A DNA stretch of 64,000 nt, taken from NCBI GenBank assembly GCA_024704765.1, contig JAKMXF010000316.1, forward strand, positions 248,001 to 312,000, written 5' to 3'. A program made the position numbers and the translations under genes. Below the pieces are notes generated by a model, which searched no databases, was not told where the DNA came from, and saw only the letters and a program-made list of their open reading frames with translations. Each line of letters starts with the position of its first letter. Position 1 is the first letter of the stretch. Below, piece by piece: positions 11,692 through 23,439 of this stretch. This DNA comes from Oopsacas minuta (Eukaryota > Porifera > Hexactinellida > Lyssacinosida > Leucopsacidae).

Positions 11692-13080
11692 CATGTTAAT
11701 CTAAAGGATTATCTCTAATCAATGTATTTGAGGGCTAGATAATACGGAAGATTAACATCCGTTCTCAGGCTGAGATGGTGTCTACACCCTGCAAGAACTC
11801 CATCTTTGTACGATTTGGTGAATAATATTCACGAACTAGAGTCTTCAACGCTTCCTCACTCTGTTGGGACCGCCTCCGCTTGGTTGGTGGCTTGCCAACG
11901 AGGTAGTTGGTATGCCGCACCTCCACTAGGCCCTACTCACGCTTGAGAGAGAGGAAGAACTTCCATATGGTAGGGTGATGGCAGCCGACAGTGGCATTGA
12001 AGCTGCGGTGCCATGCCTCTACGGCGTTGGTTGTACGGGGGAGTCCTAAGGGCGTGCCGATGTGGTTGTTCCACAGGTGAATAGGGTACATCGCCGCTAC
12101 ATGGTATCCGCTGGCAACTGTGCGGCCGATATACGTCCTCTCAAAGTAGTCGACTAGTTCGTCTATCTCAGGCGTAAGGGGGAGGTCCATTGCCACTTGA
12201 TCAAACAGATCGGGTACGTCTGCTGGTCGGGCAAAAGCAAGGGCTGGTATCCTCCGGATGCGCATAGCCAACTCTTCGTCATGTGTGTAGGCAGACTGCA
12301 CATGTCGCCAGATATTCTGTGTGAGGTGGAAGAAGCAGCACTTCACTACTGTGTTAGGCCAGACATGCTCAAAGCTGGTAATCGCGCCCTTCTCAAAGTC
12401 CAGGAGCATCTGTTGAGGCTGGGCAAGTGGACACAGTAGGCGGATCTGTTCCCACATCCTCAGGTAGGCAGCCTCCGTCTTGTTGGGCAGTAGCACGACA
12501 GGCTCGGTAACAGATGGCCGGTCTTCATAGGATCATCTCCTCCACGAAGTCCATGCACCACATACACCTGGACGAAGAGGGGAGGTGCCGTCTTGAAGGT
12601 GCCATCAGCTAGCCAGATCTTGCTTCGTCGTAGCATCCCGAGGTTGTGTTGTGTCCCGAAGATGAGGAATCTGTGTACATCGTCTGCACCAGAGTCGTAG
12701 AGTAAGAACTGTTCTCCCTTGGCTGTCTGCTGGTAGACTGCTGGTAGAGCTAGCTCTGCTAGAGTGGTAGGCTGTGCTGGAGCTGCAAGTACACTAGCAC
12801 GTTGGCGTTGCATCGTCCGCTTCAGGTTGTCTAGTTTGGGGAGTTTAGCAGCAGTACCCTCTGATGCTGTTAGCAAACTCTCGCTCACTATGTGGTCTGT
12901 GCCATCCTGGGACTCCCGTGCTTTCCTCATCATGCCTGCCTTCGCTTCACAACAGTCCGCTGCCTGCTCGTCAGGCCCATGGGAGTGCTCATTCGTGCGC
13001 TTGACTATCACCATCCCTTTGGTATGAACTCTAGCTTTGCACACGCCTCTTTGCTCACACAACCAATGCGTTACATCTCT
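10350..13080. repeat. 2.7-kb near-perfect palindrome
   Basis: The arms at about 10350-11700 and 11740-13080 are inverted copies over some 1.3 kb, meeting around 11715 with only a few dozen unmatched bases. The arms encode the two FLYWCH-MULE genes head to head at their 3' ends. Differences are few: single-base indels, a 15-bp indel (five extra codons in copy 1 after HVQS) and a cluster of substitutions around 11340-11400. Upstream of the FLYWCH region the two outer flanks are unrelated, so the repeat ends there. Confidence 0.9.
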
Positions 13081-13119
13081 TTCTCTTCTCACTCCACTCC
13101 TCTCCTCTATCCTCTCCAT
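11745..13119 (-). pseudogene. FLYWCH-MULE transposase, copy 2
   Basis: An inverted paralogue of copy 1. The N-terminal part of the FLYWCH finger is replaced by unrelated sequence (MERIEERSGVRRER) before homology resumes at DVTHWLCEQRGVCKAR. The FLYWCH half and the start of the transposase domain are in one frame here, unlike copy 1. A one-base deletion near 12498 then shifts into the frame beginning MLLPNKTEAAYLRMW. The second catalytic Asp is intact (LLDFEKG, codon 12398-12400). The same in-frame TAG as in copy 1 sits at 11933-11935 after SLKRE, so that stop predates the duplication. Confidence 0.85.
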
Positions 13120-13139
13120 TGAGGTGCAACCACCATGGA

Positions 13140-14240
13140 AGAAAGACAGTGGTTATGATGCGGTAGCTGCACCTCACTTGATCTTTCTACAACTCTCTCT
13201 TATATATATTATTTTAAGTTATCATAATTATTTATTTTCTTATTTTTATTATATTTATCATTATTTTTATTCAATTAGTTTGTACACACATGCATATTAG
13301 ACATTAAATATAGTTTATTTATGACTTGACTTGATTCATCTGACTTGTTATCGAATAGAAACCTAAAGGGTTAATTTCCTGGCACGAACGGGTGATTCAA
13401 ACTTTACATAACACTTAATGCCTGAATTGGATATCCTATTGGCAAGTATCCTTGTGTCCCCATTTTGTAGGATAATTGTGTAGGAGTATGAAGTTCATTT
13501 AATCATGACCTACGTGATATCATGATTATAAGTTAAATGAACAAAATATCTGTTACAAATATCATTCCGATCTATCCCAGCAAGGCCAATATTTAAAAGT
13601 GGATGGCTAGTTTACTTAACCGAAACAGTACCCATCCAGAGATTAAATTATCACCTATATTTACTAGATAAAGGGGTTGGCCAGATTAACCGATGGCTCT
13701 ATTAAGCGGAGTCCACCGTATTATTAAAGGAATTTAAGTAGCAATTTTGAGTTAGGCCAGCTCATGGTAGGGAAATATAAGAAAGATTTTCCATAGAAGA
13801 ACAGCTCCAAATTGTATTATGATAAATCCGGAATGATTTTATTTATATTTTTTCCAAATGTATGGATAAATTCTTTGATCACAGATTGTGCAATCCATAC
13901 TTTACTACTTGATAGTTCAAAAATTCAACATATACAAGTAAGCTACTCTTCCTTGCGGTACGCGGTTGCGGACACGAAGCGTCCTCATTAGGCACCTTTC
14001 GGGTGCCTAGGTTACTCCTAATCAACTGATAATTTGTGTTATGTATTACTAAGTATCCTATGTATGCTTTGAAAGTCACTCTCTAAGTCGAATATTCACG
14101 ATATGCTATTCGAACACTCGATTATCTCTGTAGCCGTTAAAAGTATACGAACTTTTTGAAATTTCTTTACTTTATGTACATAAATAACAACAAAAATTGA
14201 TCATACAATGCTAAAAATCATATTCGGAATCAATTGACCA
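13140..14240. other. AT-rich right part of the insert, no gene
   Basis: Runs of T and A after 13190 and no supported coding frame. Two compact hairpins are visible: an imperfect 50-bp stem-loop at about 13491-13542 (GTTCATTTAA pairing with TTAAATGAAC), and a GC-rich stem near 13989-14008 (TAGGCACC, TTTC loop, GGTGCCTA). Neither has a clear function. Confidence 0.45.
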
Positions 14241-14250
14241 ATCAAATCAG

Positions 14251-14433
14251 ATGCGAATTGTCGGTATTCCGAATTCGAAACCAAATTTGAGGCCTGGAAA
14301 TTTCATTAGAGTATTATATCCAGGTAAAACTAGTAGAATTTCCCCATTCAATTTTACTTTTCATCCCAGAGCTGATAAAATTTTTAAAGGTCGCAAGCGA
14401 ATAAGAGATCTCTCAGAAGAAAAATGTAGTTGA
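14251..14433 (+). CDS. Short unrecognised ORF upstream of the OTU gene
   Basis: Sixty residues starting MRIVGIPNSKPNLRPG, overlapping the inverted motif that ends the insert. Basic at the C-terminus (FKGRKRIRDL). It may be the 5' part of the OTU gene in a shifted frame: a frame with KRQKLSMLCMICKSLEIK lies between it and the OTU domain. No family recognised. Confidence 0.3.
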   Translation: MRIVGIPNSKPNLRPGNFIRVLYPGKTSRISPFNFTFHPRADKIFKGRKRIRDLSEEKCS

Positions 14434-14606
14434 GAATGATCCAGGAAATGAAACAGTATTGTGGCTATTCGAAGTCGAAAGCATATGAATTTCCTCAATT
14501 TAATAGAGATAAAACTGTCGTAAAAGATAAAGTAATCCCTATTAAGCGTCAGAAGTTGTCTATGTTATGCATGATTTGCAAATCACTAGAAATTAAGACT
14601 GCGTGA

Positions 14607-15239
14607 ATTATTACTGATGAAGAATTGGTAGAGTCAAGGATAATACGATATATTATATCAAGCTTTGGTCCACCACACGTTGAATGGCAAATTGCTACCT
14701 GTAAGAAATGGTACCTACATTATAGTAATCAGATTGTCTATTCTTTAAATAATTTAATTGATAATGGCGAAGGATTATATGTATATAATCCCGGAACAAC
14801 AGAAACAATATCAGGTGATGGAAACTGTTATTTTTCTACAATTTCTTATCTAATAACAGGTAGTAAAACCTATCATAAAGAATTACGGCCAATAATCGTT
14901 GAAAATATGCTTGGTAAATTAAGTGCGAGTTGTAATGCGTTTTTGCGTACTAAGTATGTTTATACTCAAGGTAATTTTAGGAATATTCAGGATTGGGTAA
15001 ATAAAATGGGGATGAATAAGGTTGGGAAATGGGCTACTGACTTAGAGGTATTTGCAACTTCATTGTTATTTAATATAGATATTTGGGTGTTTTTGGGCCC
15101 TACTAGAACTCGTTGGGCTGGGTTTTCAGGTAATGGATCAACTTTTGATCAATTATTAATGGAGCCAACTTCAAATGGTTCATATATTCAGAATTTAGGT
15201 AATCATTACCAGCCCATACTATCTCTAATTTATTATTAA
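14607..15239 (+). CDS. OTU-type cysteine peptidase domain protein
   Basis: OTU enzymes cleave ubiquitin-type linkages. The frame is open from 14607; the first ATG-type start in view is a little inside it, and a TGA at 14604-14606 cuts it from upstream coding sequence. Counting from 14625, the active-site block SGDGNCYFSTISYLITG gives Asp65 and catalytic Cys68. HKELRPIIVENM follows as the usual helix. The C-terminal GNHYQPILSL supplies the catalytic His (about 194). The Cys-His spacing of ~126 residues is right for OTU. All three hallmark blocks are present, so the fold and possibly the activity are intact, although the 5' end is probably lost. It lies inside the TIRs of the MULE, on the transposase strand. 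OTU genes carried by transposons are known, but their role there is unclear. Confidence 0.85.
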   Translation: MITDEELVESRIIRYIISSFGPPHVEWQIATCKKWYLHYSNQIVYSLNNLIDNGEGLYVYNPGTTETISGDGNCYFSTISYLITGSKTYHKELRPIIVENMLGKLSASCNAFLRTKYVYTQGNFRNIQDWVNKMGMNKVGKWATDLEVFATSLLFNIDIWVFLGPTRTRWAGFSGNGSTFDQLLMEPTSNGSYIQNLGNHYQPILSLIYY

Positions 15240-16179
15240 AACCTAATCATTGGTTTCAATTTATGGTAGCGAAAATTATAAATTTACCAACAAGATCATT
15301 AGTAAAACAATAAATAATTTGTATAAATGAATCTTGAATATTTTGTGGGTAATTCTATCAATAAATATTTTGTATAAATGAATCTTGAATATTTTGTGAG
15401 ATCTCATCCAAATATATAAATTGATTGCAACAAAAATCACAAATGTAAGTATATACGTATATGTATCGGCAGTTGGATTATATGGAACAATTTTATGACC
15501 TTTTCTCTAACCAAGATACATTTAAAAACTAGATTATATTACACAGGATTTGGAAACTAACACAACACCAATATGTAAAGTTCTGGGAGATATATTCATA
15601 ATAAAGTAAACAATGCACATGAAAATCTATATTCTTATCCTTATAATTATCTTAATCAATCTAGGAATTATATCTCCAAATGTCTCTTACAAACATTTAT
15701 TTTACAATTTGTACAAATTTGAATCAGAAAGAAGTTACTATCTATTTTTTGAGCATTCATTTGGAGACCCATGTCCTGGGGTTAACTCTTGATTCTCTTA
15801 CCATTCTGGCATTAGTAATTACAAATCGAAGTGTTGATCTTCTCTTCAAATCTTATCTGGTCAAGACATTTGTTACTCTTCCTCATACGTATAGCTGTAA
15901 AGATTTTGCATAAATAGTACTACCTGTTTTAGGTTCAGCCTGTTCTAATAGACAAGGGAAAGTCAATCAGTATTTGTCATTAGTTCATCAATCAGTTCAA
16001 TACAGAAATGATAATGTTTTGTATATGTATGATAACTGTCATTACAATGGCGTTGTGTTATTTATTATATTTCAATTATCTTCTGATTATTATCTAGAAA
16101 CACACAATGGAATTGGAACCATAGAATTGAAAATGATACTAAATCCTTATCAAAATCTACGTACACTGTAATGTCATAC
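15240..16179 (+). other. 3' part of the MULE, two short unrecognised ORFs
   Basis: Frames at 15680-15913 (77 residues) and 15974-16171 (65 residues) are the only notable ones. Neither resembles a known family and they are in different frames. There is also a 26-base tandem duplication near 15317-15390 (TTTGTATAAATGAATCTTGA occurs twice). This could be decayed coding sequence or untranslated DNA of the element. Confidence 0.4.
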
Positions 16180-16565
16180 ATCATTATTGATAGTACAAAC
16201 TGGTCGTCTATGTAGTTCCTATGTAAAGTTCGAGCGTTCATAACTTTTTCAAAAATATTTATTTTAATTTCAAATTGGATATACACAATATACCAAGTAA
16301 GATGTAAATATGATAAAAATGATAAGATATTATTATCACAATTATTTCAGGAGATATTAATAAAAGACCTCGACCAAAATGTAATGCAAAATTGCTTACT
16401 CATCATGCAAAACCTGGCGATTATGAGTGATGATATGAAATGTACCAACTTTCTTCTTGACACTGGTATGGTTCTTTTCAAAATAGAACCCATACTTTTT
16501 GATAAAAAGGTGTTTTAGTGGGGATTTGAATCGGTTGCTGAATCGGCTGCTAAGATAACACTCGT
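16180..16565 (-). repeat. Right long TIR of the MULE element
   Basis: Inverted copy of 6730-7112. It ends CTAAGATAACACTCGT, directly followed by the 9-bp target duplication AATGGACTT at 16566-16574. Confidence 0.9.
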
Positions 16566-16579
16566 AATGGACTTGGACA

Positions 16580-19500
16580 AATTAAATTGTTGAGTTTCCG
16601 TGGAATAAATTCCCGACATAAGAAACTAGTTCCGTGTCTTAGTTCCAGGAATTTTTCAAAGGTTTATCCCAACTATTTATGTAAATATGTCTTCGCGTCG
16701 TTCGCTTAGTGAATGTAAGATGCAAGCGATGGGAGCTAAACTAGCTCAAAGTTAATATTCAACTTTGTGAACAAATTTCAGCGTATTAACATGAGATTTC
16801 AATACCATTATCGTTCAACATTAGGTTTGATCAACTTGAGTTTGAATGAATCAGTTGGTCTTACATACGATGGTCAGGACTTCCTTCGAAATTCACAGGG
16901 CAAACCACATTAACAAGAATGGACGAGAAGTTAAGATTACCAAGTCACAGCGTATTATAGATTCGAAGAATATAACTAATATAATTTGTGAATGAAATAA
17001 TCACCATCCCATGTAACCATAGTGCTCATACACCCAGGTAAACTAAGGTTTAGTCACTTATCACCGTGGTATGAAATACCAGCATATGTTTTGTATAAAT
17101 ATCACTGAAAGTAAAGAGAAGTATTTAGCAATAACGTTACATTGAGAATCTATGATTATAAATATTAACTATGTAACTAATTAACATATACTATAATGAA
17201 AAACTGCCGACTCTACACAATCCCTGCAGCCTTGGAAATTTAATGACAGCTATAACATCAAAATCAAAAAGTCATCGGATATGGCAGAAATATGACTTGG
17301 AAATGTCAGTAGCCAACAATGATCGCCAATCAAAATGAAGTTCAGCGAAGAAATGGGGTTTGCAAGTAAGAAGCCTATGCAGAAAATTTCGTCAGAGATT
17401 CCTTTTTAATAACTGAAATACTCCTCATGAGCGCGCAGAGCAGACCCCTCAAACACTTCGGTTATGAACACTGTTCCGCGAAATCCTGAATATGGAATAC
17501 ATTTAAGAAATGGGATTTACATATACAGCATATATATTGACACTCTTATGAATTAGCATACACGTGTCTTACAAGGAAAACTAGTTCCAACTTCAGGGTG
17601 AATATTGTTATTGAATTCTCAAGTTTCCAAAAGCCTCATCATTAGAGTTGGAAAAATACAATTCGCCAGAGAAGCCATAAATTCGCAGCGAATAAGCAAG
17701 TTTCGCTAACAAACAACTAAATATACAATTTCAAAATCAATGGGACAACATTCAGGGAATCGTTTGTAACCAAACTAAGAAAATACTTCGAACAACTCGA
17801 AACGCCTCTAGGCCTGCTCATAGGTAAACCTCGCTTTTAAATATCTATCTCAACCAAAAGTCGCCGGAGCTAGAGGCTTATCTAGCGAATAATACGAAAA
17901 CCACACAATTAGTGGCAAAAAACTTCTATCACCTGGGTTATAAATTAGTACTATTCGCTGTACTATTAGCAAAAATAATAAACTTAAGATGACTATCTAA
18001 TCATAAAGAAAGATATAAGAGAAAGTATTAATATGTAAAGAAGTAAATTAGAATTCTGTGCTCCAAAATATCCGTTCATATGATAGTAATTATTACCAAA
18101 TAAATCTCAACTAGAATTTCTCTACTGAATGCATCAATTAAATCAGATGCCTATTGGATGAGGATCGAGTATCTCCCCCCTCCCTTTAGTGGGCAAATGC
18201 GACTATTCAAAGTATTTCCAAATTAATCAGCAGCCATTGCGACAGCAAAAAGCACAGCATTCATCCCGTTCAGGTGAAGTGACCAAATGGGTAAAATGTA
18301 TTCAGAAGAAATAGCACTGAGATAGATGAATGTGAAGAGTAATAAACTATAGAAATTCAATATATTAATCAGAGATATGATGTTATGACGTAAATTCAGC
18401 CTAAACGTGATAAACTACGACCTGGGAACATAAAAGTGGCTAAAGGGATTCCTCAGGGATGGAATCAGAAAGAAACTCTATTTTCAACCCAATGGAGAGC
18501 TAGATTATTCCAAAATTAGGACAAAAAATGGCTAACGTTAAAACCCATCTTTTTGGAAGAGTGAAAACCTGTATATTGAGTTGGACATAACACTAAATTA
18601 ACCAAGAAATTGGCAATTCACTACAAACCTTGAAAAGGGTACTCTTAATATGCCTTCGAAAATGTGGATTTAAGATATATAATGAAAGATGCCATATGAG
18701 AGAAGATCCGACCTCAATAGCAACAATATTATGTAAAGAAATAGCAATAGAAACTTGTTGACATAATCCAGATAAAAAAAATAGGAATTTTCTTAGACCT
18801 CTCTTAGAATGAACTCTATTCGTGATCTTCTTGGCTTGCAGAGACAAAAGTAAATATGTGTAGAACATATCCATTTCTGGATCAAAAGTGGACTTCTATA
18901 GAAATTACAAGGACGATGGTAAATAATGGCAGAGTGGCAGTGTACAACTTAGTGACTAAACTCAGAAGTGTGATAAAGTAGTGGGGCATGAGACATTTGC
19001 TGAAACAACACGTGTTCAGCTGATCATAAAATATGCGAATTGTGTAGTGTAATAGAAGCGGAATTACCGCAAATTTAGATTTCACTAGTTAGTCCCTAAG
19101 TGATGGGAATTTTGGGAGGGGCCAGACATTATCAGAGTGGCAAGATGTCATAATTTTAAAGAAACAGCATTCTCACATTGCACCTTCTTTAGCCCTCGAT
19201 TTTTCCTTTTTGCTCATATTTGTCCTAATAGACTATGTAGACTAGTAAAACTAATCATTTTAGGCAAGAATGACATGATTTTTCACTCTGAAAGTGAGCA
19301 ATAATTTTATAAAAATATAACCAAGGCCTTTTGTAATGAAACAGACAATTGATCTAATTCACGTGAATTTCCTAAAGTTAAATTGCGCGAGCAAAAATTT
19401 AATGAAGCAATCTAGGACCAAAATTTCATCTATGAGGGCCGAAAAACTCTTCCAACTCTATACCTATCATGCCGAGAAAGATGACGCTAATATTCTTTGC

Positions 19501-21230
19501 GGTTATGCTTTGAATAAAGATAAGACTAAATCCAGTTATAATCCTTTTGTGAAGAAATTCGTGAAATAGAATCAGCTCTCAATCATGGATTTTGAATATG
19601 GTACCAAAACGCAATTGGAGAAAATATACTATGGTTGTACAATGTTGTTTAGTTCATTTCTGCCAAAGGATCTACAGGAAGATTCTATCTGTTGGCCCTA
19701 GCATCCCAATACTAGGTGATAATGAGCCTGCATTGGAATTTAAAGATACTTCCGAGTATGGTGTTCGTTCCAGAACACGAATTTGTTAATTGTTCGAACT
19801 TGTTAATGCAGCACTCTTCTGAATAAGCAATATATTTGAAAACACGAATATTCGTAAAATAAATGGAGATCAAATAAGGGAAATTCCTGACTATTTAAGC
19901 TGCATCGAAATGATTGCTATGATGTGCCAAAGAAAGAAAAAATGAAATCGGCCTATGCCCGATGTTTACCTAAAACCCAGGAAATAAGACAATTTCCTAT
20001 TTAAATTTCTATAGAATATGCTAAAATTGCATTTTCATTGTGTTATATTATTATCGGAATTTATATATTGATATTTGTCATTGAAACTAGGCTGATTGAT
20101 ATATTCAATTATCCAAAACTGGGAAAAACACCGACGTTCCACAGGGATTTTTTCCAGTTTTTGACACTAGAATACTGTATATATATAAAATTGAATCTAA
20201 TTCATCAAAATTCCCATAACTGGAATTTTCAAGTCAAAAATTCAAAATTGTTATAAATTTTAGTATATACTTACAAAATGGGCGAATTTAAATGACCATC
20301 TATATAAGTATTAGTCAACCAGGATATTTTCGAATAATTCAGCTATAAGTAGGAGTTACATGTAAATTTGATTTGGACAGTAATTTCCATCATGTGAGAG
20401 GGCGAAGCAATAGATGATATTTATTGATTCGAAATCATTTTGGATTGTTTGACTAAGGTATGTTTCTAATAGATAATTAATTAAGAGCCTAGAAGCAATA
20501 GAATTTTACCATAAATGAGAGATGCAAACATAGCTCAAATAGGTGTTTTGGAGATTCCAAATTCTGCAAAACTTTATAATAGGCCCTGGATATTTATTTA
20601 GCAATCGTATTAGATATTATTCAGACCGTGAAATCGATGAACTAGTTTCCAGTGTTATTTCTTAATTATTGCTTGAGATACATCTAGTTTCAAAATATAC
20701 CTTCAAAAATGATGAATATAAAAATAATATATTTTCTGTGTAGTCAGGACTGAACAACACAAAACAACAATAATAAACTTTTCTGAGATTTATGTAATAC
20801 ATTATAGAAGATTACTCTAAATGGCTAAGGCCGAAATAATGCGCAACCTTAAAATTTGGATCGAATTCCATTGTAAATTTCTCATTGTTAGGCAAAAAGT
20901 TATCTGTAACTAATATCAAATATATAACCTCAAACATTTACTAATTCTGATAATTCTTCTAACAATATACTAGTACATATATAAACACATGAGCAACATT
21001 GATGAATGCAGTATTAAACTAGTAATCTGCTCAACGTCTATACCTTCTTTATGGCAAAAAAGTTTGTTCATGCTAGATGCCGTCTTGATTTTGCAAGACC
21101 ATTGAAAGGAAATGACAATTGCATCTTGACAACCTTGAATTTCTATCGTCAATACTTCGAATTAGATATTATAACAAGGGAAATGTGGCAGCAGTACTGA
21201 GTAGATTACGTAGTAAAGTAAAAAGTTAAG
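16580..21230. other. 4.6-kb stretch without recognisable gene
   Basis: AT-rich, with frames of at most ~90 residues. Minus-strand frames at 18593-18874 and 18882-19085 are hydrophobic by composition but match nothing. Plus-strand frames at 19336-19569 and 19592-19789 lie in tandem and are somewhat more protein-like (lysine-rich, no low complexity). They could be exons or old transposon coding sequence, but I cannot assign them. A KITKSQR motif near 16940 recalls a FLYWCH start; it is too short to call. Confidence 0.4.
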
Positions 21231-21234
21231 ATAC

Positions 21235-22480
21235 CTAGGGCATTAAAAAAGTTCCCATTTTTGGTTGAATATCTTGACACTATAACAACTTACTAATCAA
21301 ATTTCTACCTAAAATGTTCGAAATACTCCCCTCTACATCGATGCATAGTTGTAGCCTTTCAACCCACTTCGAAAATTTGATTTATACTCGTCTCTGTCCA
21401 CTAAATTGGAGTAGTAGTAAAAACGTTTGCTAGCTCTTGTCGGTTATGTAATAGCCGTCCTCGCAGATACTTTCCAGCTCAGGAAATAGCCAGAAATCAC
21501 AATGTGATAGATCTGGGGAACACGAGGATTTCCATCTTTTCTAACCCGATATCCTCGATAACTTCCAAACGCATTTTGAAACATGAGAACTGCAATTATT
21601 GTGAAGAAGTTTATTCCTTGAGTTCCCTGTTCGCGGATGTCGTGTCTGATAAACTTTATCGGCTTCACTCAGGCATTTATCTGCGTAAAATTCTCCATTG
21701 AGTCGTTCCCCTATAGATTCAGGTATTTCAGCCACTGGCCCATTCGCATAAAAATATGCTGCAGAGAACCCTATCTTCTTAGAAGTCCGGACGTGCCGTT
21801 TCGGGGGGATAAGAACCTTATGGGAGCTATGATTGCTTTGTTCACGCAGAGGTTTGTAACATTAAATCCAAGTTTTGTCCCCAGTAACGATTTCATACAA
21901 CTTTCGAGAATCACAATCTCTATATTCATTAAGCAATATTTTCGCGCATGAAACCCTCTTCTCCTTTCGCACCTTTGTGAGGATTTTTGGTATCCATCGT
22001 GCAGAAATCTTTCAATATTCGAGATAATCCTGTAGAATTATATGAACACTTCTCGATGAGAGGTCCAAGATTAGGGCAATATCTTTAACACTCAAATGAG
22101 GGGGAAATTTCCAAAGGTTCCAGAATTTTAAAGGCAATTTGAGCGATGGTAGCGGAAATTGGTTTTCCGGGCCGCGTGGTATCTTCAATGCTGCCTCTAA
22201 CAGCCATTAATATTCGTGCCCATTCCTTTACAGTGGGATACGCTAAAACTTCCCCATAAAAACGGTGACGAGATCCTCATGTATCTGGAGTGGTTTGTTG
22301 CAGTGTACGGTACGAATCTATATGTAAGCTCGTTTTTCGGCTTTGCTTGGAATGTGTTTTGATGCTGTGCAAAATTTACTCTCAAAAATAGGGAAAATTG
22401 AAAGTAGTTTAGATTAAGATAAATAATAGCTAGAGTGAATTGCTCAACAGCATTAAATAGGTATTCGATAGGACTATTAG
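21235..22480 (-). pseudogene. Heavily decayed mariner transposase
   Basis: Read on the minus strand in three frames, the order of motifs follows a mariner transposase. GTKLGFNV stands for the GDETW block with its Asp lost. NCSSHVSKCVWK stands for the DNASxHxS block, also without Asp. SPDLSHCDFWLFPELES is the third-Asp block, intact at about 21510. KWVERLQLCIDVEG is the C-terminal signature, at about 21350. Frames change several times and stops are frequent. I could not define TIRs with confidence. It differs from the mariner at 4.85 kb and is much older. Confidence 0.7.
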
Positions 22481-23439
22481 GATACACTATGCACTTCATG
22501 CAATCGAGTAGAGCTTGGCTACAATAAACTAAGGATGGGAACTTTCTGAATGCTCCAATTAATTGGATTGCTTAAAGGTAGAATGGTGTCTTAACGTATT
22601 TTTATTATGTGATTTTGAGGGACATCAAATTTCTGATCCGATGACATGTTTAGATGAAGATGAAGGAGACATGACTACCTCTAGCTCTATACACCATACG
22701 AAATGCTCATTGACTTTTCTTTACTACAACAGCCTCATAGACTTTCGAACTTCCTCGAATCCACCAAAGAACTCTCAATTACTGAGAATTCCTCAGAAAC
22801 TAAATTGTGCCTCTTGCCTTCAACTGTTGTTCAACCAAACAGATACCCGAGAGTTCTCAAAAGTTTCCAAGTCAATTGTATAAGACGAATACCTATGTAC
22901 ATTTGGTGATATTTTGAAAAGAGAGCTGGAAGTTAATAAGGGCTTATTCCTTCTAAATTATTAAGAAATTCCGATGGGAAAATGTAGCCAGCTACGCCTG
23001 CTCTTAAAATATAGCGAAACACATTTTCCTGCATATCACAAAGCCGTAGAAGAAAGAAATAGCATGAAAAATTTCGACCAATCATCTAAATGTATCCGAA
23101 TTTAACGAACCCAGTTGGTGATTGTACCGTATGCAAAATACGTCCGCCATACATAATAAGCCTAACGACTACGCCACATCTTAAAGATTAGATGGCCGAG
23201 AATTTTTTGGATATGTTGACTAATTCCTTATAACTAGAACCCATATGTAAAATAACACATTTTATAACTAAAAAATTCGATAATGGAGAGCTTACTACAA
23301 AATATTAGAAAATGAAATGTTACAAAGACGTAATATCTCAATGACTATAGATCATGAAACATTTTTGAGTATATTTTAGGATATTTTAGGAATGATAACC
23401 CATACGTAAATAATATATTCCATATAGATATTTCCCACT
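22481..23439. other. Stretch without recognisable gene
   Basis: The overlapping frames at 22563-22883 and 22703-22909 are the longest. The first is moderately protein-like (CDFEGHQISDPMTCLDEDEG) but unrecognised. Nothing else stands out. Confidence 0.35.

Larger units (their letters stand above)
9838..14275. mobile_element. ~4.4-kb insert bounded by inverted CGACAATTCGCA motifs
   Basis: The left boundary reads GGATACCGACAATTCGCACC, followed at once by a second copy of CGACAATTCGCACC. The right boundary, reverse-complemented, reads GGAATACCGACAATTCGCAT. Similarity continues a little on both sides of the core, for example inward CTAATTTAA against CTGATTTGA. The transposase gene to the left is cut exactly at this motif. 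The insert holds the FLYWCH-MULE palindrome plus ~1.1 kb of AT-rich DNA (13.14-14.24 kb) that contains a 50-bp imperfect hairpin at 13491-13542. I see no clear target duplication. The motif could instead be facing ends of two elements, or an internal repeat of the host MULE. Confidence 0.45.
6730..16565. mobile_element. 9.8-kb MULE-type transposon with ~380-bp TIRs and OTU gene
   Basis: The sequence at 6730-~7112 is an inverted copy of ~16180-16565. It begins ACGAGTGTTATCTTAGCAGC on one side and matches at the other end, with only scattered mismatches over about 380 bp. It is flanked by a perfect 9-bp direct repeat, AATGGACTT, at 6721-6729 and 16566-16574. Long TIRs with an 8-10 bp target duplication are the hallmark of Mutator-like elements. 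Cargo in order: an unknown ORF (7941-8765), a broken MULE-type transposase (8830-9850), a ~4.4-kb insertion with a palindrome of FLYWCH-MULE genes, and an OTU peptidase gene (14607-15239). A small MITE sits at 7464-7647. The intact ends and target duplication show that the whole block moved, or was completed by later nesting, as one unit. The element without the insertion would be about 5.4 kb. Confidence 0.85.

Noticed and set aside
10993-13027. Several opposite-strand frames in the palindrome
   Set aside because: They are antisense shadows of the two FLYWCH-MULE genes and occur in both arms for that reason.
16930-16990. FLYWCH finger start (KITKSQR)
   Set aside because: Seven residues without the downstream Cys and His ligands.
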